Source: an uncultured Carboxylicivirga sp.
GTDB lineage: Bacteria; Bacteroidota; Bacteroidia; Bacteroidales; Marinilabiliaceae
NCBI GenBank assembly: GCA_947503525.1
Contig: CANNEA010000004.1
Location: forward strand, 124,001-188,000
DNA: 64,000 nucleotides
Direction: 5' to 3'
The notes under the pieces were generated by a model that saw nothing but the letters and a program-made list of their open reading frames with translations, made no database searches and was not told the origin of the DNA. Within the stretch, counting starts at the first letter, position 1. Each line of letters starts with the position of its first letter. The translations under genes and the position numbers were made by a program. Shown here one piece after another: positions 1-9,341 of this stretch.

Positions 1-741
1 ACTGGTTAAATCAGATTCCTGAGCGAACTCAACTTTATATTTATTAAGATCGGTGCGCTTTTTAGTCATCAAACCTTTACTATCGCACATAAACACATTC
101 TTAGGATCAACCCCCAACAGAATATATAATTTGGTACACATAATAGCTGAAGCTCCAGCTCCATTAACCACAACTTTAATTTTAGAGATTTCTTTATCTA
201 CCAATTCCAAAGCATTAATCAATCCTGCTGCCGAAATAATGGCCGTCCCGTGCTGATCATCATGAAAAACGGGAATATCCAACTCCTCTTGCAGGCGCCT
301 CTCAATTTCAAAACACTCAGGCGCTTTTATATCCTCAAGGTTAATCCCACCGAAAGTTGGTGAAATGGCTTTCACTACCTTTACAAATTCATCTACATCA
401 GTCTCATCAACTTCAATATCGAAGACATCAACATCAGCAAAAACCTTAAACAATAATCCTTTTCCTTCCATTACCGGTTTTCCGGCAGCAGCACCAATAT
501 TACCCAAGCCCAACACAGCTGTACCATTGGAAATAACGGCCACAAGATTTCCCTTTGCGGTATAACGATATACATCCTCCGGATTTTTTTCAATTTCCAG
601 ACATGGCTCTGCAACACCCGGAGAATAGGCGAGCGACAGATCTAACTGTGTACTATACGGTTTAGTTGGGATCACTTCAATTTTTCCCGGCTTACCACTT
701 TCGTGATAATCCAATGCATCTTGTTTTGTGAATGAGGCCAT
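1..741 (-). CDS. maeB: NADP-dependent malic enzyme, N-terminal part (runs off left edge)
   Basis: The first 247 codons of a malic enzyme, which oxidatively decarboxylates malate to pyruvate in the cytosol. The reading frame begins [14 protein letters not shown] at 741 and contains the family stretches [24 protein letters not shown] and the malic motif FHDDQHGTA, followed by the start of the Rossmann domain ([11 protein letters not shown]). The remainder, which in MaeB-type enzymes often includes a phosphotransacetylase-like domain, lies outside the window, so full length cannot be judged. It diverges from the DUF819 gene with about 290 bases between them. Confidence 0.93.
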   Translation of the reverse strand, partial: MASFTKQDALDYHESGKPGKIEVIPTKPYSTQLDLSLAYSPGVAEPCLEIEKNPEDVYRYTAKGNLVAVISNGTAVLGLGNIGAAAGKPVMEGKGLLFKVFADVDVFDIEVDETDVDEFVKVVKAISPTFGGINLEDIKAPECFEIERRLQEELDIPVFHDDQHGTAIISAAGLINALELVDKEISKIKVVVNGAGASAIMCTKLYILLGVDPKNVFMCDSKGLMTKKRTDLNKYKVEFAQESDLTS

Positions 742-1032
742 AATTAAATGATTTAGGTATAACTATAATCTGTTCTGATATCAGATATTAATCAATTGAT
801 AATTAAAAGTAATAGGAGACATTATCAATTTAAGAACAATTTAAGAATAACATTAAATATTATCCATTATTAATTTGAGACATTTAAGTAGAATTCAATA
901 AAAACTGAAGTATTTCGTTTATTTCGCCTCAAATTCTGATTATAAATTACAACTGATACACACCAATTAAAAATTGAATATTATTATCTTCACCGCCCTC
1001 TTATCAATAATTAACTGACGAATTATTAAAAT

Positions 1033-2202
1033 ATGCAATCAATTATAGGTCCCAATCAACACTTCATTGTCCTTGCTTTTATAATGGGTGCAGCTACTTT
1101 AGGCATATGGGTAGAGCATAAAAAATGGTTAGGTAAAATATCCGGAATATTGGTCACCATGATTTCAATGTCACTTTTGGCTATGATTGGATTGGTTCCG
1201 GTGGGATCGGGAACAGATGTGTCAGTTCCTGTTTACGATATGGTGTTTGAATACTTCATTCCTATTTCAATTCCACTCCTACTCTTGAGTTCTAATATTA
1301 TTAAAATAATTAAAGAAAGCGGCAAACTCTTAGTTGCTTTTATAGTGGGTGCCATTGGGGTTGTGATAGGCTGCTTTATTGCTTTTTATATAATCGATTT
1401 AGGTGAAGATGCCGGAAACACAGCTGGAGTAATTGCAGCTACACTTGTAGGGGGAAGCATTAACTTTATTGCCACAGGCGAAGTCCTGAACTTTAGTACA
1501 AACCCATATTTTTCTGCAACCATAGCTGTTGATAACTTTGTAGCTAACCTTTATATATTATTTCTCTTTCTTGTTCCGGCTTTGGGCTTCCTCAAACTTT
1601 TTTTTGCACCTACCAATACAGAAAACAGTAAACAAGAAACAAAGATTGATTCTGAAACTAAGAGTTCCATAACAATGGAACGTATTGCATTGGTTATTTT
1701 AATAGCTATTGCTTTGGCAGCTGCGGGTAAATTTATTGCCCCTTATTTGCAGACAGCACTTAACACGCCACTTAATTTGAGTATTCTTATTATTACTATT
1801 CTATCACTAATTATGGCCAATATCTTTCCTAAAAAACTTCAAATTCTGGAAAACACATCTTTTTCCATTGGCCTTTGGATGATGTATGTTTTTTTGGCTG
1901 TAATTGGCGCCTCAACAAACTTACAAGAGGTACTTAAAGTTGGCCCACCATTATTATTATTCTACATGATTATTATGGTGTTTCATTTCCTATTTCTACT
2001 ATTATCAGCCAAATTACTAAGGTTAAATATGTATGAAGTCATCATTTCTTCTGCAGCTAACATCATGGGGCCTTCAGTAGCAGCACCTATGGCAGCATCG
2101 CTTGGGCAGAAAAAAATGGTTACGCCTTCGATACTGGTTGGAATTTTAGGGTATGTAATAGGCACCTTTATAGGAGTAAGTATTGCTCTTGCTCTTGCTT
2201 AA
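1033..2202 (+). CDS. DUF819 family integral membrane protein
   Basis: A 389-residue polytopic membrane protein with about ten hydrophobic segments and a hydrophilic loop near residues 200-215. The pattern fits DUF819 (YjcL-like), whose transport function is not established. Glycine-rich segments such as TLVGGSINFIATGE and the late AANIMGPSVAAPMAASLG match the family layout, where both halves carry similar discontinuous motifs. Length is typical. It stands alone: the upstream gene diverges and the next gene has its own promoter. The family call is fairly secure; the substrate is unknown. Confidence 0.8.
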   Translation: MQSIIGPNQHFIVLAFIMGAATLGIWVEHKKWLGKISGILVTMISMSLLAMIGLVPVGSGTDVSVPVYDMVFEYFIPISIPLLLLSSNIIKIIKESGKLLVAFIVGAIGVVIGCFIAFYIIDLGEDAGNTAGVIAATLVGGSINFIATGEVLNFSTNPYFSATIAVDNFVANLYILFLFLVPALGFLKLFFAPTNTENSKQETKIDSETKSSITMERIALVILIAIALAAAGKFIAPYLQTALNTPLNLSILIITILSLIMANIFPKKLQILENTSFSIGLWMMYVFLAVIGASTNLQEVLKVGPPLLLFYMIIMVFHFLFLLLSAKLLRLNMYEVIISSAANIMGPSVAAPMAASLGQKKMVTPSILVGILGYVIGTFIGVSIALALA

Positions 2203-2247
2203 ACTCTGCCTTTTATTACTATTGTCAAAAGAATTCCTTGTGATTAT

Positions 2248-2278
2248 ATTGACAAATGCCGAAACAATTCTATTTTTG
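2248..2278 (+). promoter_or_regulatory. Bacteroidota-type promoter for the small T9SS protein gene
   Basis: ATTG at 2248-2251 and TATTTTTG at 2271-2278 are 19 bases apart. They fit the Bacteroidota sigma consensus TTTG-N19/20-TAnnTTTG with one mismatch in the upstream box. The start codon at 2335 lies about 50 bases after the expected transcription start. Confidence 0.5.
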
Positions 2279-2334
2279 CATTCAGGGAACAAGCAATCAG
2301 GAGTTTTTAGCTTAACCTAAATACTTCGATTATT

Positions 2335-2739
2335 ATGAAACATATTTTACTTCTATCAATTATAATGCTTTTTGCTGTAGCTAATTCAAATGCAGTAAAT
2401 ACAAGATACCATTATGAATCAGAATTAATAGACATTAATTCTGAGAACTATTTATTATTGGATCAAAACCTAGCCTCTGACTTCAATCTATTATCTCAGG
2501 ATGAGAAAGAGAAAAAAATGAGTCTCTACCCTAATCCAACGCGCAATCAGTTTTCGCTTAAGGGAAATATTTCATATACACGCATTGAGGTAATAAATGC
2601 TGCTGGAAGTGCCGTAAAGAAATTTGACAAGGAAGATTCAAATATCTATACCATTCGAGATCTGCAAAATGGAATATATTTTGTGGTATTGTTTGATCAG
2701 AATTCTAAGAAGAAAATATTAAAATTGATAAAGAAATAA
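2335..2739 (+). CDS. Very small exported protein with type IX secretion sorting domain
   Basis: 134 residues. Residues 1-20 form a signal peptide (basic start, hydrophobic core). The last 70 or so, from SLYPNPTRNQFSLKG to the basic end LKLIKK, match the type A C-terminal sorting domain recognised by the type IX secretion system. That domain directs cargo across the outer membrane. Only about 45 residues remain between the two signals, so there is no room for a usual catalytic domain. It may be a small surface peptide or a relic of a longer cargo. It ends five bases before the stop of the convergent LacI gene. Confidence 0.75.
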   Translation: MKHILLLSIIMLFAVANSNAVNTRYHYESELIDINSENYLLLDQNLASDFNLLSQDEKEKKMSLYPNPTRNQFSLKGNISYTRIEVINAAGSAVKKFDKEDSNIYTIRDLQNGIYFVVLFDQNSKKKILKLIKK

Positions 2740-2744
2740 TAGTC

Positions 2745-3749
2745 TTAAGATTTAATTGAAGATTCTCTTCCAATAAATCGTGTATCTATTGTTTCTATAT
2801 AATTCATTGGTCCTTCTTTTATACTTTTTATAATAGCAACAGCTGCTTTGTTTCCCATTTCCTGGGCGAATTGTTCAACCGTAGATAGTGATGGCGACAT
2901 AATTTCAGAAAAAGGCTCGTTTGCAAAACCAACAACACCATAATCTTCCGGCGCACTTAAACCCATCTGTTTCAAAGCATCAATTGCACCTAAGGCAGAA
3001 TAATCCCCTGCAGAAAAAACAGCATCTATCTTTTTCTTTTTAACTAAACTCACCATTGCTTCCTTACCCGTAATTCGGGTTATTGTATCATGCAATATTA
3101 TACTTGAATCTATTGGGACATCATATTCACTAAGAGCCTCTTTGTAGCCCTTCTCCCTATTAATATACGTATCCAATTTTGGATTACCTCCAAAATAGGC
3201 AATTCGCTTATACCCCATTTTTAAAAGGTGCTTTGTGGCTATATAAGCACCTTGCCGATTATCATTGACAATCTTCACACTTTGAACTTCGCTTAATACG
3301 CGATCAAACTGAACCAAGGGCACACCTGATTGAATTACCTCAGAAAGATGATCTCCATTTTGAGTTTCAGATGAAATTGACAATAGCAATCCTCCCACCC
3401 TATTATTCATCAAGGTCTCAATAGCCTTCTTTTCCTTGGCCAAACTTTCACCGGTTTGCATAACCATTAGGTTATAACCTGCAGGATCTAAAACTTCTTG
3501 AACACCACTAATAATATTACTAAAAAAATGACGATTAATTCGGGGAATAATAATACCTATGGTATCACTCGTTCCTTTCCTTAAGGCTGAAGCCATACTA
3601 TTGGGTTTGTAACCCATTTCTTTTGCCTTTGCCTTAACTAATTCTCGCGTCTTTAAACTCACACGCAAATTACCGGCCAAAGCTCTGGAAACAGTAGATG
3701 GAGTAACATTTAAAACCTTTGCAATATCATTAATGGTAACCTTACGCAT
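2745..3749 (-). CDS. LacI-family transcriptional regulator of the hexuronate locus
   Basis: 334 residues. The N-terminal helix-turn-helix and hinge read TINDIAKVLNVTPSTVSRAL, typical of LacI/PurR, followed by a periplasmic-binding-protein-like effector domain starting near residue 62 (DTIGIIIPRIN). It is transcribed away from the uxaC operon across a 255-base region with its own candidate operators, so it probably controls that operon and itself. Family knowledge suggests a uronate or pathway intermediate as effector; the actual ligand cannot be read from sequence. Bacteroidota members of this kind can repress or activate. Confidence 0.9.
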   Translation of the reverse strand: MRKVTINDIAKVLNVTPSTVSRALAGNLRVSLKTRELVKAKAKEMGYKPNSMASALRKGTSDTIGIIIPRINRHFFSNIISGVQEVLDPAGYNLMVMQTGESLAKEKKAIETLMNNRVGGLLLSISSETQNGDHLSEVIQSGVPLVQFDRVLSEVQSVKIVNDNRQGAYIATKHLLKMGYKRIAYFGGNPKLDTYINREKGYKEALSEYDVPIDSSIILHDTITRITGKEAMVSLVKKKKIDAVFSAGDYSALGAIDALKQMGLSAPEDYGVVGFANEPFSEIMSPSLSTVEQFAQEMGNKAAVAIIKSIKEGPMNYIETIDTRFIGRESSIKS

Positions 3750-3779
3750 AGATTAATTCATATCAAAATTCACAACAAA

Positions 3780-3815
3780 AATACAATCGTTTGTATTATA
3801 AACAATAAAACGTTT
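3780..3815. promoter_or_regulatory. Candidate LacI-type operators upstream of uxaC
   Basis: Two dyads lie between the divergent regulator and uxaC. One is AATACAA-TCGT-TTGTATT (3780-3797), with perfect seven-base arms. The second is AAACGTTT (3808-3815), with the central CG usual in LacI-family operators. Position supports a role, but no second copy of the same site was recognised elsewhere. Confidence 0.35.
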
Positions 3816-3943
3816 AGATTATTTCATAAACCAGCTTTCATCTTAATTTCCAGAAAGAAACTAAAATAAATTTAACACAACTCACTAAGCGCTCTATACC
3901 TGCACGTTATAAACATTATTATTATATCAAACATGAAAATAAA

Positions 3944-3974
3944 TTTGCATTTTCAAATAAATGTTTTACTTTCG
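3944..3974 (+). promoter_or_regulatory. Promoter of the uxaC operon
   Basis: TTTG (3944-3947), 19 bases, then TACTTTCG (3967-3974): one mismatch from the Bacteroidota consensus TTTG-N19/20-TAnnTTTG. It lies downstream of an in-frame ATG at 3933 and upstream of the ATG at 4005, so it decides for 4005 as the translation start. Confidence 0.65.
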
Positions 3975-4004
3975 TGTTCGTTAACGTTAATTAAAAACAA
4001 ATCC

Positions 4005-5399
4005 ATGTTTATTGCCGATAACTTTGTACTTCAAAATAAAACAGCTGAAAGCTTGTACCATGATTATGCTGAAGACAAAGCTATAATAGACTTTCACAAC
4101 CACTTAAGCCCAAAAGAAATTGCTGAAGACATCAAGTTTTCCAACTTAAGTGAAATATGGCTTGGCGGTGACCACTACAAATGGCGTGCAATGCGCATTA
4201 ATGGCATTAACGAAAAATACTGTACCGGATCAGCTTCAGATTATGAGAAGTTTCAACACTGGGCCGCAACTGTTCCATATACGGTTAACAACCCGCTTTA
4301 TCACTGGACTCATCTTGAATTGGCCCGCTATTTTGACATTAATGATTTGCTATCGCCAAAAACAGCAGAGCATATATACAAGTCTACGGAAGAACTGCTG
4401 CAAAGTGATGATTTCAGCACCCGTCAGCTATTGAAGAAAATGAAGGTTGAAATGGTTGGTACAACCGATGATCCTGCTGATTCCTTAGAACATCATAAGG
4501 CATTAAAAGAAGAAGGTTACGACATAAAGGTACTACCAACTTTTAGGGCCGATCAAGTGTTAAACACTGAAAACCCATCAGATTTAAGCCAATACTTGCT
4601 TCGCCTTGGAAGTATTTCAAACATCAACATAAACAAACTTGATGATTTACTTGAAGCACTTGAACAACGCCATGCCTATTTTCATAGTTTAGGTTGTCGT
4701 CTTTCGGATAGTGGACAAGCCAGGTTTTACTTTGCTGAATATACCCATCAGCAAGTTGATGAAATCTTATCGAAATTAATCAAGGGTGAGCAAATTTCAA
4801 GTCAAGAACAAGAAAAATATAAAACCTGCCTGATGGCCGAATTGGCAGCCTTAAATCACAAACGTGGTTGGACACAACAATTTCATGTTGGAGCCATTCG
4901 AAATAATAGCACACGCCAATTTAAGGCACTCGGTGCTGATACTGGTTGGGATTCCATTGGCGATGCCCAATCATCAGTTAAAATGTCATTGTTTTTAAAC
5001 CTATTGGACTCACGCAACCAACTGGCCAAAACAATATTATATAACCTCAACCCTTCCGATAATGAAATGATGCTTACCATGTGCGGTAACTTTTGTGATG
5101 GTTCTACTCCAGGCAAAGTCCAATATGGTGCTGCATGGTGGTTCCTCGACCAGCAATCTGGTATGGAAAAACATTTACGTGACTTATCTGCCTTAGGTTT
5201 ATTAAGTCGATTTGTTGGTATGGTTACCGACTCAAGAAGCTTCCTCTCCTTTCCAAGACATGAATATTTTAGAAGAATTGTCTGTAATTATATAGGTTCT
5301 CAAGTCGAAAAAGGCTTGATTCCTAATGATGAAACAATTCTTAAGCAAGTGGTAGAAGGAATTTCTTATAATAACGCAAAATCATATTTTAATTTTTAA
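4005..5399 (+). CDS. uxaC: Uronate isomerase (glucuronate/galacturonate isomerase)
   Basis: 464 residues, close to the usual 465-470 of UxaC. It interconverts D-glucuronate with D-fructuronate and D-galacturonate with D-tagaturonate, the entry step of hexuronate breakdown. The amidohydrolase-type metal motif DFHNHLSP sits about 30 residues in, and late segments such as FVGMVTDSRSFLSFPRHEYFRR are family hallmarks. An in-frame ATG 24 codons upstream (3933) is rejected because it precedes the promoter elements at 3944-3974. It is the first gene of the operon, and kdgK follows four bases after the stop. Confidence 0.95.
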   Translation: MFIADNFVLQNKTAESLYHDYAEDKAIIDFHNHLSPKEIAEDIKFSNLSEIWLGGDHYKWRAMRINGINEKYCTGSASDYEKFQHWAATVPYTVNNPLYHWTHLELARYFDINDLLSPKTAEHIYKSTEELLQSDDFSTRQLLKKMKVEMVGTTDDPADSLEHHKALKEEGYDIKVLPTFRADQVLNTENPSDLSQYLLRLGSISNININKLDDLLEALEQRHAYFHSLGCRLSDSGQARFYFAEYTHQQVDEILSKLIKGEQISSQEQEKYKTCLMAELAALNHKRGWTQQFHVGAIRNNSTRQFKALGADTGWDSIGDAQSSVKMSLFLNLLDSRNQLAKTILYNLNPSDNEMMLTMCGNFCDGSTPGKVQYGAAWWFLDQQSGMEKHLRDLSALGLLSRFVGMVTDSRSFLSFPRHEYFRRIVCNYIGSQVEKGLIPNDETILKQVVEGISYNNAKSYFNF

Positions 5400-5403
5400 G
5401 GTC

Positions 5404-6441
5404 ATGTCAAAAAAAGTAGTCACATTCGGAGAAATTATGCTCCGCTTATCAACACCGGGTTATCAACGTTTTTCGCAAGCTAACAACATGAATATGTGTT
5501 ATGGTGGCGGGGAAGCTAATGTTGCTTATTCATTATCCAACTATGGAATTGATGCCTCATTAGTAACACGTTTACCACAAAACGATATTGGTAATGCCTG
5601 TAAAATGGAACTGCGCAAATATGGCGTAAATACAGACAAAATTATCTATGGAGGTGATCGTCTGGGAATTTATTTCCTTGAAACAGGTGCGGTTGCCCGA
5701 GCTAGTAAAGTGGTTTATGATCGTGCATTCTCGTCTTTCTCGACCATTGAAAAAGGAATGATTAATTGGGAAGAAGTATTTAAAGATGCTGAATTTTTCC
5801 ATTGGACAGGAATTACTCCTGCTGTTTCTCAGGGAGCTGCAGATGCTTGTTTAGAAGCTATTCAGGTAGCCAACAAAATGGGTGTAACAGTTTCTACTGA
5901 TTTAAACTATCGTAAAAACCTTTGGAAGTATGGTAAAAAAGCTTCTGAGGTTATGCCTGCCTTAGTTGCCGGTTGCGACATCGTATTGGGTAATGAAGAA
6001 GATGCTGAAATGGTTCTTGGAATTAAGCCTGAAGGATTGGACATCACAGGTGGTCACGTTGAAGCTGAAGCCTACCGCAGCGTATCGCAAAGAATTATGA
6101 AAGAATATCCTCGTGTTAAAAAGGTAATTACTACTTTGCGTGGATCAATTAACGCTAATCACAATACCTGGTCAGGTGTTCTTTATGATGGTGAAAACCT
6201 ATTGAAAGCAGCTGATTACGACATCACACATATTGTTGACCGTGTTGGTGGTGGTGATTCATTTATGGGTGGATTAATCTATGGCTTATTAACCTACGAA
6301 GGAGATGATCAAAAAGCATTGGAATTTGCAACTGCTGCCTCATGTCTTAAGCATACCATCCATGGTGATTACAACCTGGTTACTGTTGAGGAAGTTGAGA
6401 AATTAATGGGTGGAGATGCATCCGGACGAGTTTCTCGTTAA
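5404..6441 (+). CDS. kdgK: 2-dehydro-3-deoxygluconate (KDG) kinase, PfkB family
   Basis: 345 residues. It phosphorylates KDG to KDPG using ATP. PfkB features are the N-terminal GGGEANVAYSLS, the KDG-kinase segment DLNYRKNLWKYG, GNEEDAEMVLG, and the C-terminal anion-hole motif VGGGDSFMGG with the catalytic Asp near residue 285. It starts four bases after uxaC and is followed by the aldolase that uses its product, so assignment to the classical branch is well supported. A 45-base hairpin separates it from eda. Confidence 0.9.
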   Translation: MSKKVVTFGEIMLRLSTPGYQRFSQANNMNMCYGGGEANVAYSLSNYGIDASLVTRLPQNDIGNACKMELRKYGVNTDKIIYGGDRLGIYFLETGAVARASKVVYDRAFSSFSTIEKGMINWEEVFKDAEFFHWTGITPAVSQGAADACLEAIQVANKMGVTVSTDLNYRKNLWKYGKKASEVMPALVAGCDIVLGNEEDAEMVLGIKPEGLDITGGHVEAEAYRSVSQRIMKEYPRVKKVITTLRGSINANHNTWSGVLYDGENLLKAADYDITHIVDRVGGGDSFMGGLIYGLLTYEGDDQKALEFATAASCLKHTIHGDYNLVTVEEVEKLMGGDASGRVSR

Positions 6442-6457
6442 TAATTAACAAAAAAGT

Positions 6458-6502
6458 ATATGTGATATTGGATGGAAATTAGTGCTTTTCGATATCACAT
6501 AT
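6458..6502 (+). other. Intercistronic hairpin between kdgK and eda
   Basis: ATATGTGATAT (6458-6468) pairs perfectly with ATATCACATAT (6492-6502) around a 23-base loop. There is no T-run after it, so it looks like an RNA processing or stability element rather than a terminator. Confidence 0.45.
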
Positions 6503-6516
6503 CTAAATAATATACA

Positions 6517-7188
6517 ATGGCTAAATACACAAGAATTGAGGTATTTCAAGCAATGAAAGAAACCGGTGTAGTTCCGGTGTTTTTCAGCGCCGATTTAGAA
6601 GTTGCTAAAGCTGTAGTTAAAGCTTGCTACAATGGTGGAATTCGTGTTTTTGAATTTGTAAACCGTGGTGATTTTGCCCATGAAATCTTTTCGGAGCTAA
6701 ATAAATATGCCCTTAAAGAACTACCTGGTATGATACTGGGTGCGGGTTCATTAGTTGAAGAAGGATCAACAGCAATATATATCCAGGCAGGTGCTAACTT
6801 TATTGTTTCTCCGCTTTTAAATGAGAACATGGCTAAAGTTTGTAATCGTCGTAAAGTAATGTGGTCGCCTGGCTGTGGTACCATATCCGAAATTGGTAAA
6901 GCTCAGGAACTTGGCGCAGAGGTGGTGAAGGTATTCCCGGCATCTGAAGTAGGTGGACCGTCTTTTGTAAAGGCAGTTAAAGCACCAATGCCATGGACCG
7001 ACATTATGCCTACAGGAGGTGTGACTTGCGAAAAGGATAACCTGAAGAAATGGTTTGATGCAGGTGTAACTTGTGTTGGTATGGGATCTAGTTTATTTCC
7101 TAAAGAAATTATGGAAAACAAAGACTATACGGCTCTTGAATTAAAGGTAAAAGAGCTCATGGATAATATAAGAGGTGTAAAAAAATAA
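6517..7188 (+). CDS. eda: KDPG/KHG aldolase (bifunctional 2-keto-4-hydroxyglutarate / KDPG aldolase)
   Basis: 223 residues, a class I aldolase of the KDPG/KHG family. It splits KDPG into pyruvate and glyceraldehyde-3-phosphate. Visible signatures are GIRVFEFVNRG, GAGSLVEEGSTA, the Schiff-base lysine segment VVKVFPASEVGGP and the phosphate loop MPTGGV. Length is typical. The SDR gene follows after three bases. It completes the lower half of the classical uronate route. Confidence 0.92.
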   Translation: MAKYTRIEVFQAMKETGVVPVFFSADLEVAKAVVKACYNGGIRVFEFVNRGDFAHEIFSELNKYALKELPGMILGAGSLVEEGSTAIYIQAGANFIVSPLLNENMAKVCNRRKVMWSPGCGTISEIGKAQELGAEVVKVFPASEVGGPSFVKAVKAPMPWTDIMPTGGVTCEKDNLKKWFDAGVTCVGMGSSLFPKEIMENKDYTALELKVKELMDNIRGVKK

Positions 7189-7191
7189 TCA

Positions 7192-8034
7192 ATGGACAAT
7201 CTTAATTTAAAAGGTAAGGTTGCTGTGATTACTGGAGGTGGTGGAGTATTATGCTCCACCTTTGCCAAATCATTAGCAGCTCAAGGTGTTAAAACAGCAA
7301 TTCTTGACCTAAATCTGGAAGCGGCTGAAAGAGTAGCGAAAGAAATTTTTTCTGAGTACAGTGTGCAATCGATTGGATTATCAACAAACGTCTTGGACAA
7401 AACCTCATTAGAGGAAGCTAAAGCTATAATCAACAAAGAATTAGGCGAAGTTGACTTCTTACTAAACGGCGCCGGAGGAAACGCAGCTTCTGCAACTACT
7501 CAGCTGGAAGAACTTGATGAGACCAATATCGATAAACTGGAAGACAGTTTCTTCGGATTACAGATGGAAGGTTTTGATAAGGTATTTGCACTTAACTTCC
7601 AGGGCACTTTACTACCATCTATGGTGTTTGCTAAAGATATGCTCAAGAAAAAAAATGGAGCCATCGTTAATGTGTCATCCATGAATGCGGATCGTCCATT
7701 AACAAAAATTCCTGCGTATTCAGCCGCCAAAGCTGCTATCAATAATTTCACACAATGGCTGGCCGTTCATTTTGCAAAAACCGGAATAAGAGTGAATGCA
7801 ATAGCTCCAGGATTCTTGCTAACCAATCAGAATCGTTTCCTTCTGGTAGATGAGCAAAGTGGAGAAGCCACTCCTAGAGGACAAAAGATAATAGCCAATA
7901 CACCTATGGGCCGGTATGGCGAATCGGATGAATTATCTGGAACGATCCTGTATCTAATGTCGGATTGGGCCAAATTTATTACTGGTGTAGTTATTCCGGT
8001 TGATGGTGGTTTTAGTGCTTACAGTGGGGTATAA
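7192..8034 (+). CDS. SDR-family fructuronate reductase (D-mannonate oxidoreductase)
   Basis: 280 residues of the short-chain dehydrogenase fold. The cofactor loop is VITGGGGVLCSTFA, the catalytic serine lies in IVNVSSMNA and the YxxxK pair in PAYSAAKAA. The closing GVVIPVDGGFSAYSGV is typical. Between uronate isomerase and mannonate dehydratase the missing step is reduction of D-fructuronate to D-mannonate. SDR enzymes fill this role in Bacteroidota lacking the long-chain UxuB, so that function is inferred from context. Tagaturonate reduction is a possible alternative. Confidence 0.82.
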   Translation: MDNLNLKGKVAVITGGGGVLCSTFAKSLAAQGVKTAILDLNLEAAERVAKEIFSEYSVQSIGLSTNVLDKTSLEEAKAIINKELGEVDFLLNGAGGNAASATTQLEELDETNIDKLEDSFFGLQMEGFDKVFALNFQGTLLPSMVFAKDMLKKKNGAIVNVSSMNADRPLTKIPAYSAAKAAINNFTQWLAVHFAKTGIRVNAIAPGFLLTNQNRFLLVDEQSGEATPRGQKIIANTPMGRYGESDELSGTILYLMSDWAKFITGVVIPVDGGFSAYSGV

Positions 8035-8066
8035 TACGAGAATATATTTAGAAAAACCAAGATAAA

Positions 8067-9287
8067 ATGAGCGTAGAACAAACGTGGAGATGGTATGGAC
8101 CGACTGATCCGGTAGCTTTAACTGATATACGTCAGGCAGGAGCCACTGGTATAGTAACAGCCTTACATGAAGTATCCATTGGTGAAGTATGGCCTGAAGA
8201 CCTGTTAAACAGCCGCAAGCGAATGATTGAGTGGGACGATGACGCACAGCCGGCTAAACCAAGAGGATTAAACTGGTCCGTGATTGAAAGCATTCCGGTA
8301 CATGAAGACATTAAGCAAGGTAAAGCGACTCGGGATGAGTGGATTGAAAAATACAAAGAAAGCATTAGGAATGTTGGAAAAGTTGGCATTCCTGTAGTGA
8401 CATACAACTGGATGCCTGTTGTGGATTGGACTCGCACAAACCTGACCATGGAAATGGAAGATGGCGCCAAGGCTTTGTGTTTCGATATTGTTGAGTTTGT
8501 TGCTTTTGATGTATTTATATTAAAGCGCCAAGGTGCTAAAAATGACTATTCCGAAGAGATGTTGCAACAAGCTTCCTTGAAGTTTGAAAGCATGAGCAAT
8601 GAACAACACTATGTATTGCAGCAAAACATTATCGCTGGATTGCCAGGTGGACAAGAAGGATATTCTTTAGATGATTTTCGAAATCGTTTGGCTGAATACG
8701 ACCAAATATCATCCGATGTTTATCGTGAAAACTTAAAATACTTTCTGGAGCAAGTGGTTCCTGTAGCCATTGAGTCTGGAGTTAGATTAGCTATTCACCC
8801 GGATGACCCTCCGATGCCTTTGTTCGGTTTGCCGCGTGTGGTTAGTACCGAAAGTGATTTACAATACATCACCAACATCGTGGACTCAATATACAATGGT
8901 TTATGTATTTGTACAGGTTCATTGGGCGTTAATGCTGACAATGATCTACCTGGCATTATAGAGCGTCTGGGAAGTAAAATTAATTTCCTTCATTTAAGAA
9001 GTACCCAACGCGATGAAAACGGAAGTTTTCATGAAGCCAGTCACTTGAGAGGAGACGTTGACATGTTCAATGTTTTTGTTGCCGTTCTTAAAGAGCAAAA
9101 GAAAAGACATGCGCTTAATCGACATGACGAAAGAATTCCGATGCGCGCTGACCATGGCCACACCATCCTTGATGATTTAAAAAAGAAAACCAACCCAGGT
9201 TATTCTGCAATTGGCCTTCTTAGAGGAATGGCTGAATTGCGTGGTCTTGAAATGGGGATCGAAAAAAGTGGTCTTATATATAAATAA
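8067..9287 (+). CDS. uxuA: D-mannonate dehydratase
   Basis: 406 residues of the UxuA family. It dehydrates D-mannonate to KDG. It opens with EQTWRWYGPTDPVALTDIRQ, typical of the family, and carries metal-site segments LAIHPDDPPMPLFGLPR, FLHLRSTQRDENGSFHEA and DHGHTILDD. It lies 32 bases after the SDR gene. A strong hairpin follows its stop, which may separate expression of the classical genes from the kinase/LarA/Gnd set downstream. Confidence 0.95.
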   Translation: MSVEQTWRWYGPTDPVALTDIRQAGATGIVTALHEVSIGEVWPEDLLNSRKRMIEWDDDAQPAKPRGLNWSVIESIPVHEDIKQGKATRDEWIEKYKESIRNVGKVGIPVVTYNWMPVVDWTRTNLTMEMEDGAKALCFDIVEFVAFDVFILKRQGAKNDYSEEMLQQASLKFESMSNEQHYVLQQNIIAGLPGGQEGYSLDDFRNRLAEYDQISSDVYRENLKYFLEQVVPVAIESGVRLAIHPDDPPMPLFGLPRVVSTESDLQYITNIVDSIYNGLCICTGSLGVNADNDLPGIIERLGSKINFLHLRSTQRDENGSFHEASHLRGDVDMFNVFVAVLKEQKKRHALNRHDERIPMRADHGHTILDDLKKKTNPGYSAIGLLRGMAELRGLEMGIEKSGLIYK

Positions 9288-9292
9288 AATTC

Positions 9293-9316
9293 ATAAGCCT
9301 TCTTTTGAAGGCTTAT
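9293..9316 (+). terminator. Hairpin after uxuA, possible partial terminator
   Basis: ATAAGCCTTC (9293-9302) pairs with GAAGGCTTAT (9307-9316) around TTTT, followed by an AT-rich stretch without a long T-run. It could be a leaky terminator or a processing site between the two halves of the operon. Confidence 0.5.
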
Positions 9317-9341
9317 ATTTACCCTAAAATTACCTGTCATT

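Noticed and set aside
3933-4004. Longer N-terminus for uronate isomerase
   Set aside because: The ATG at 3933 precedes the -33/-7 promoter pair at 3944-3974, and the extra 24 residues do not resemble UxaC.
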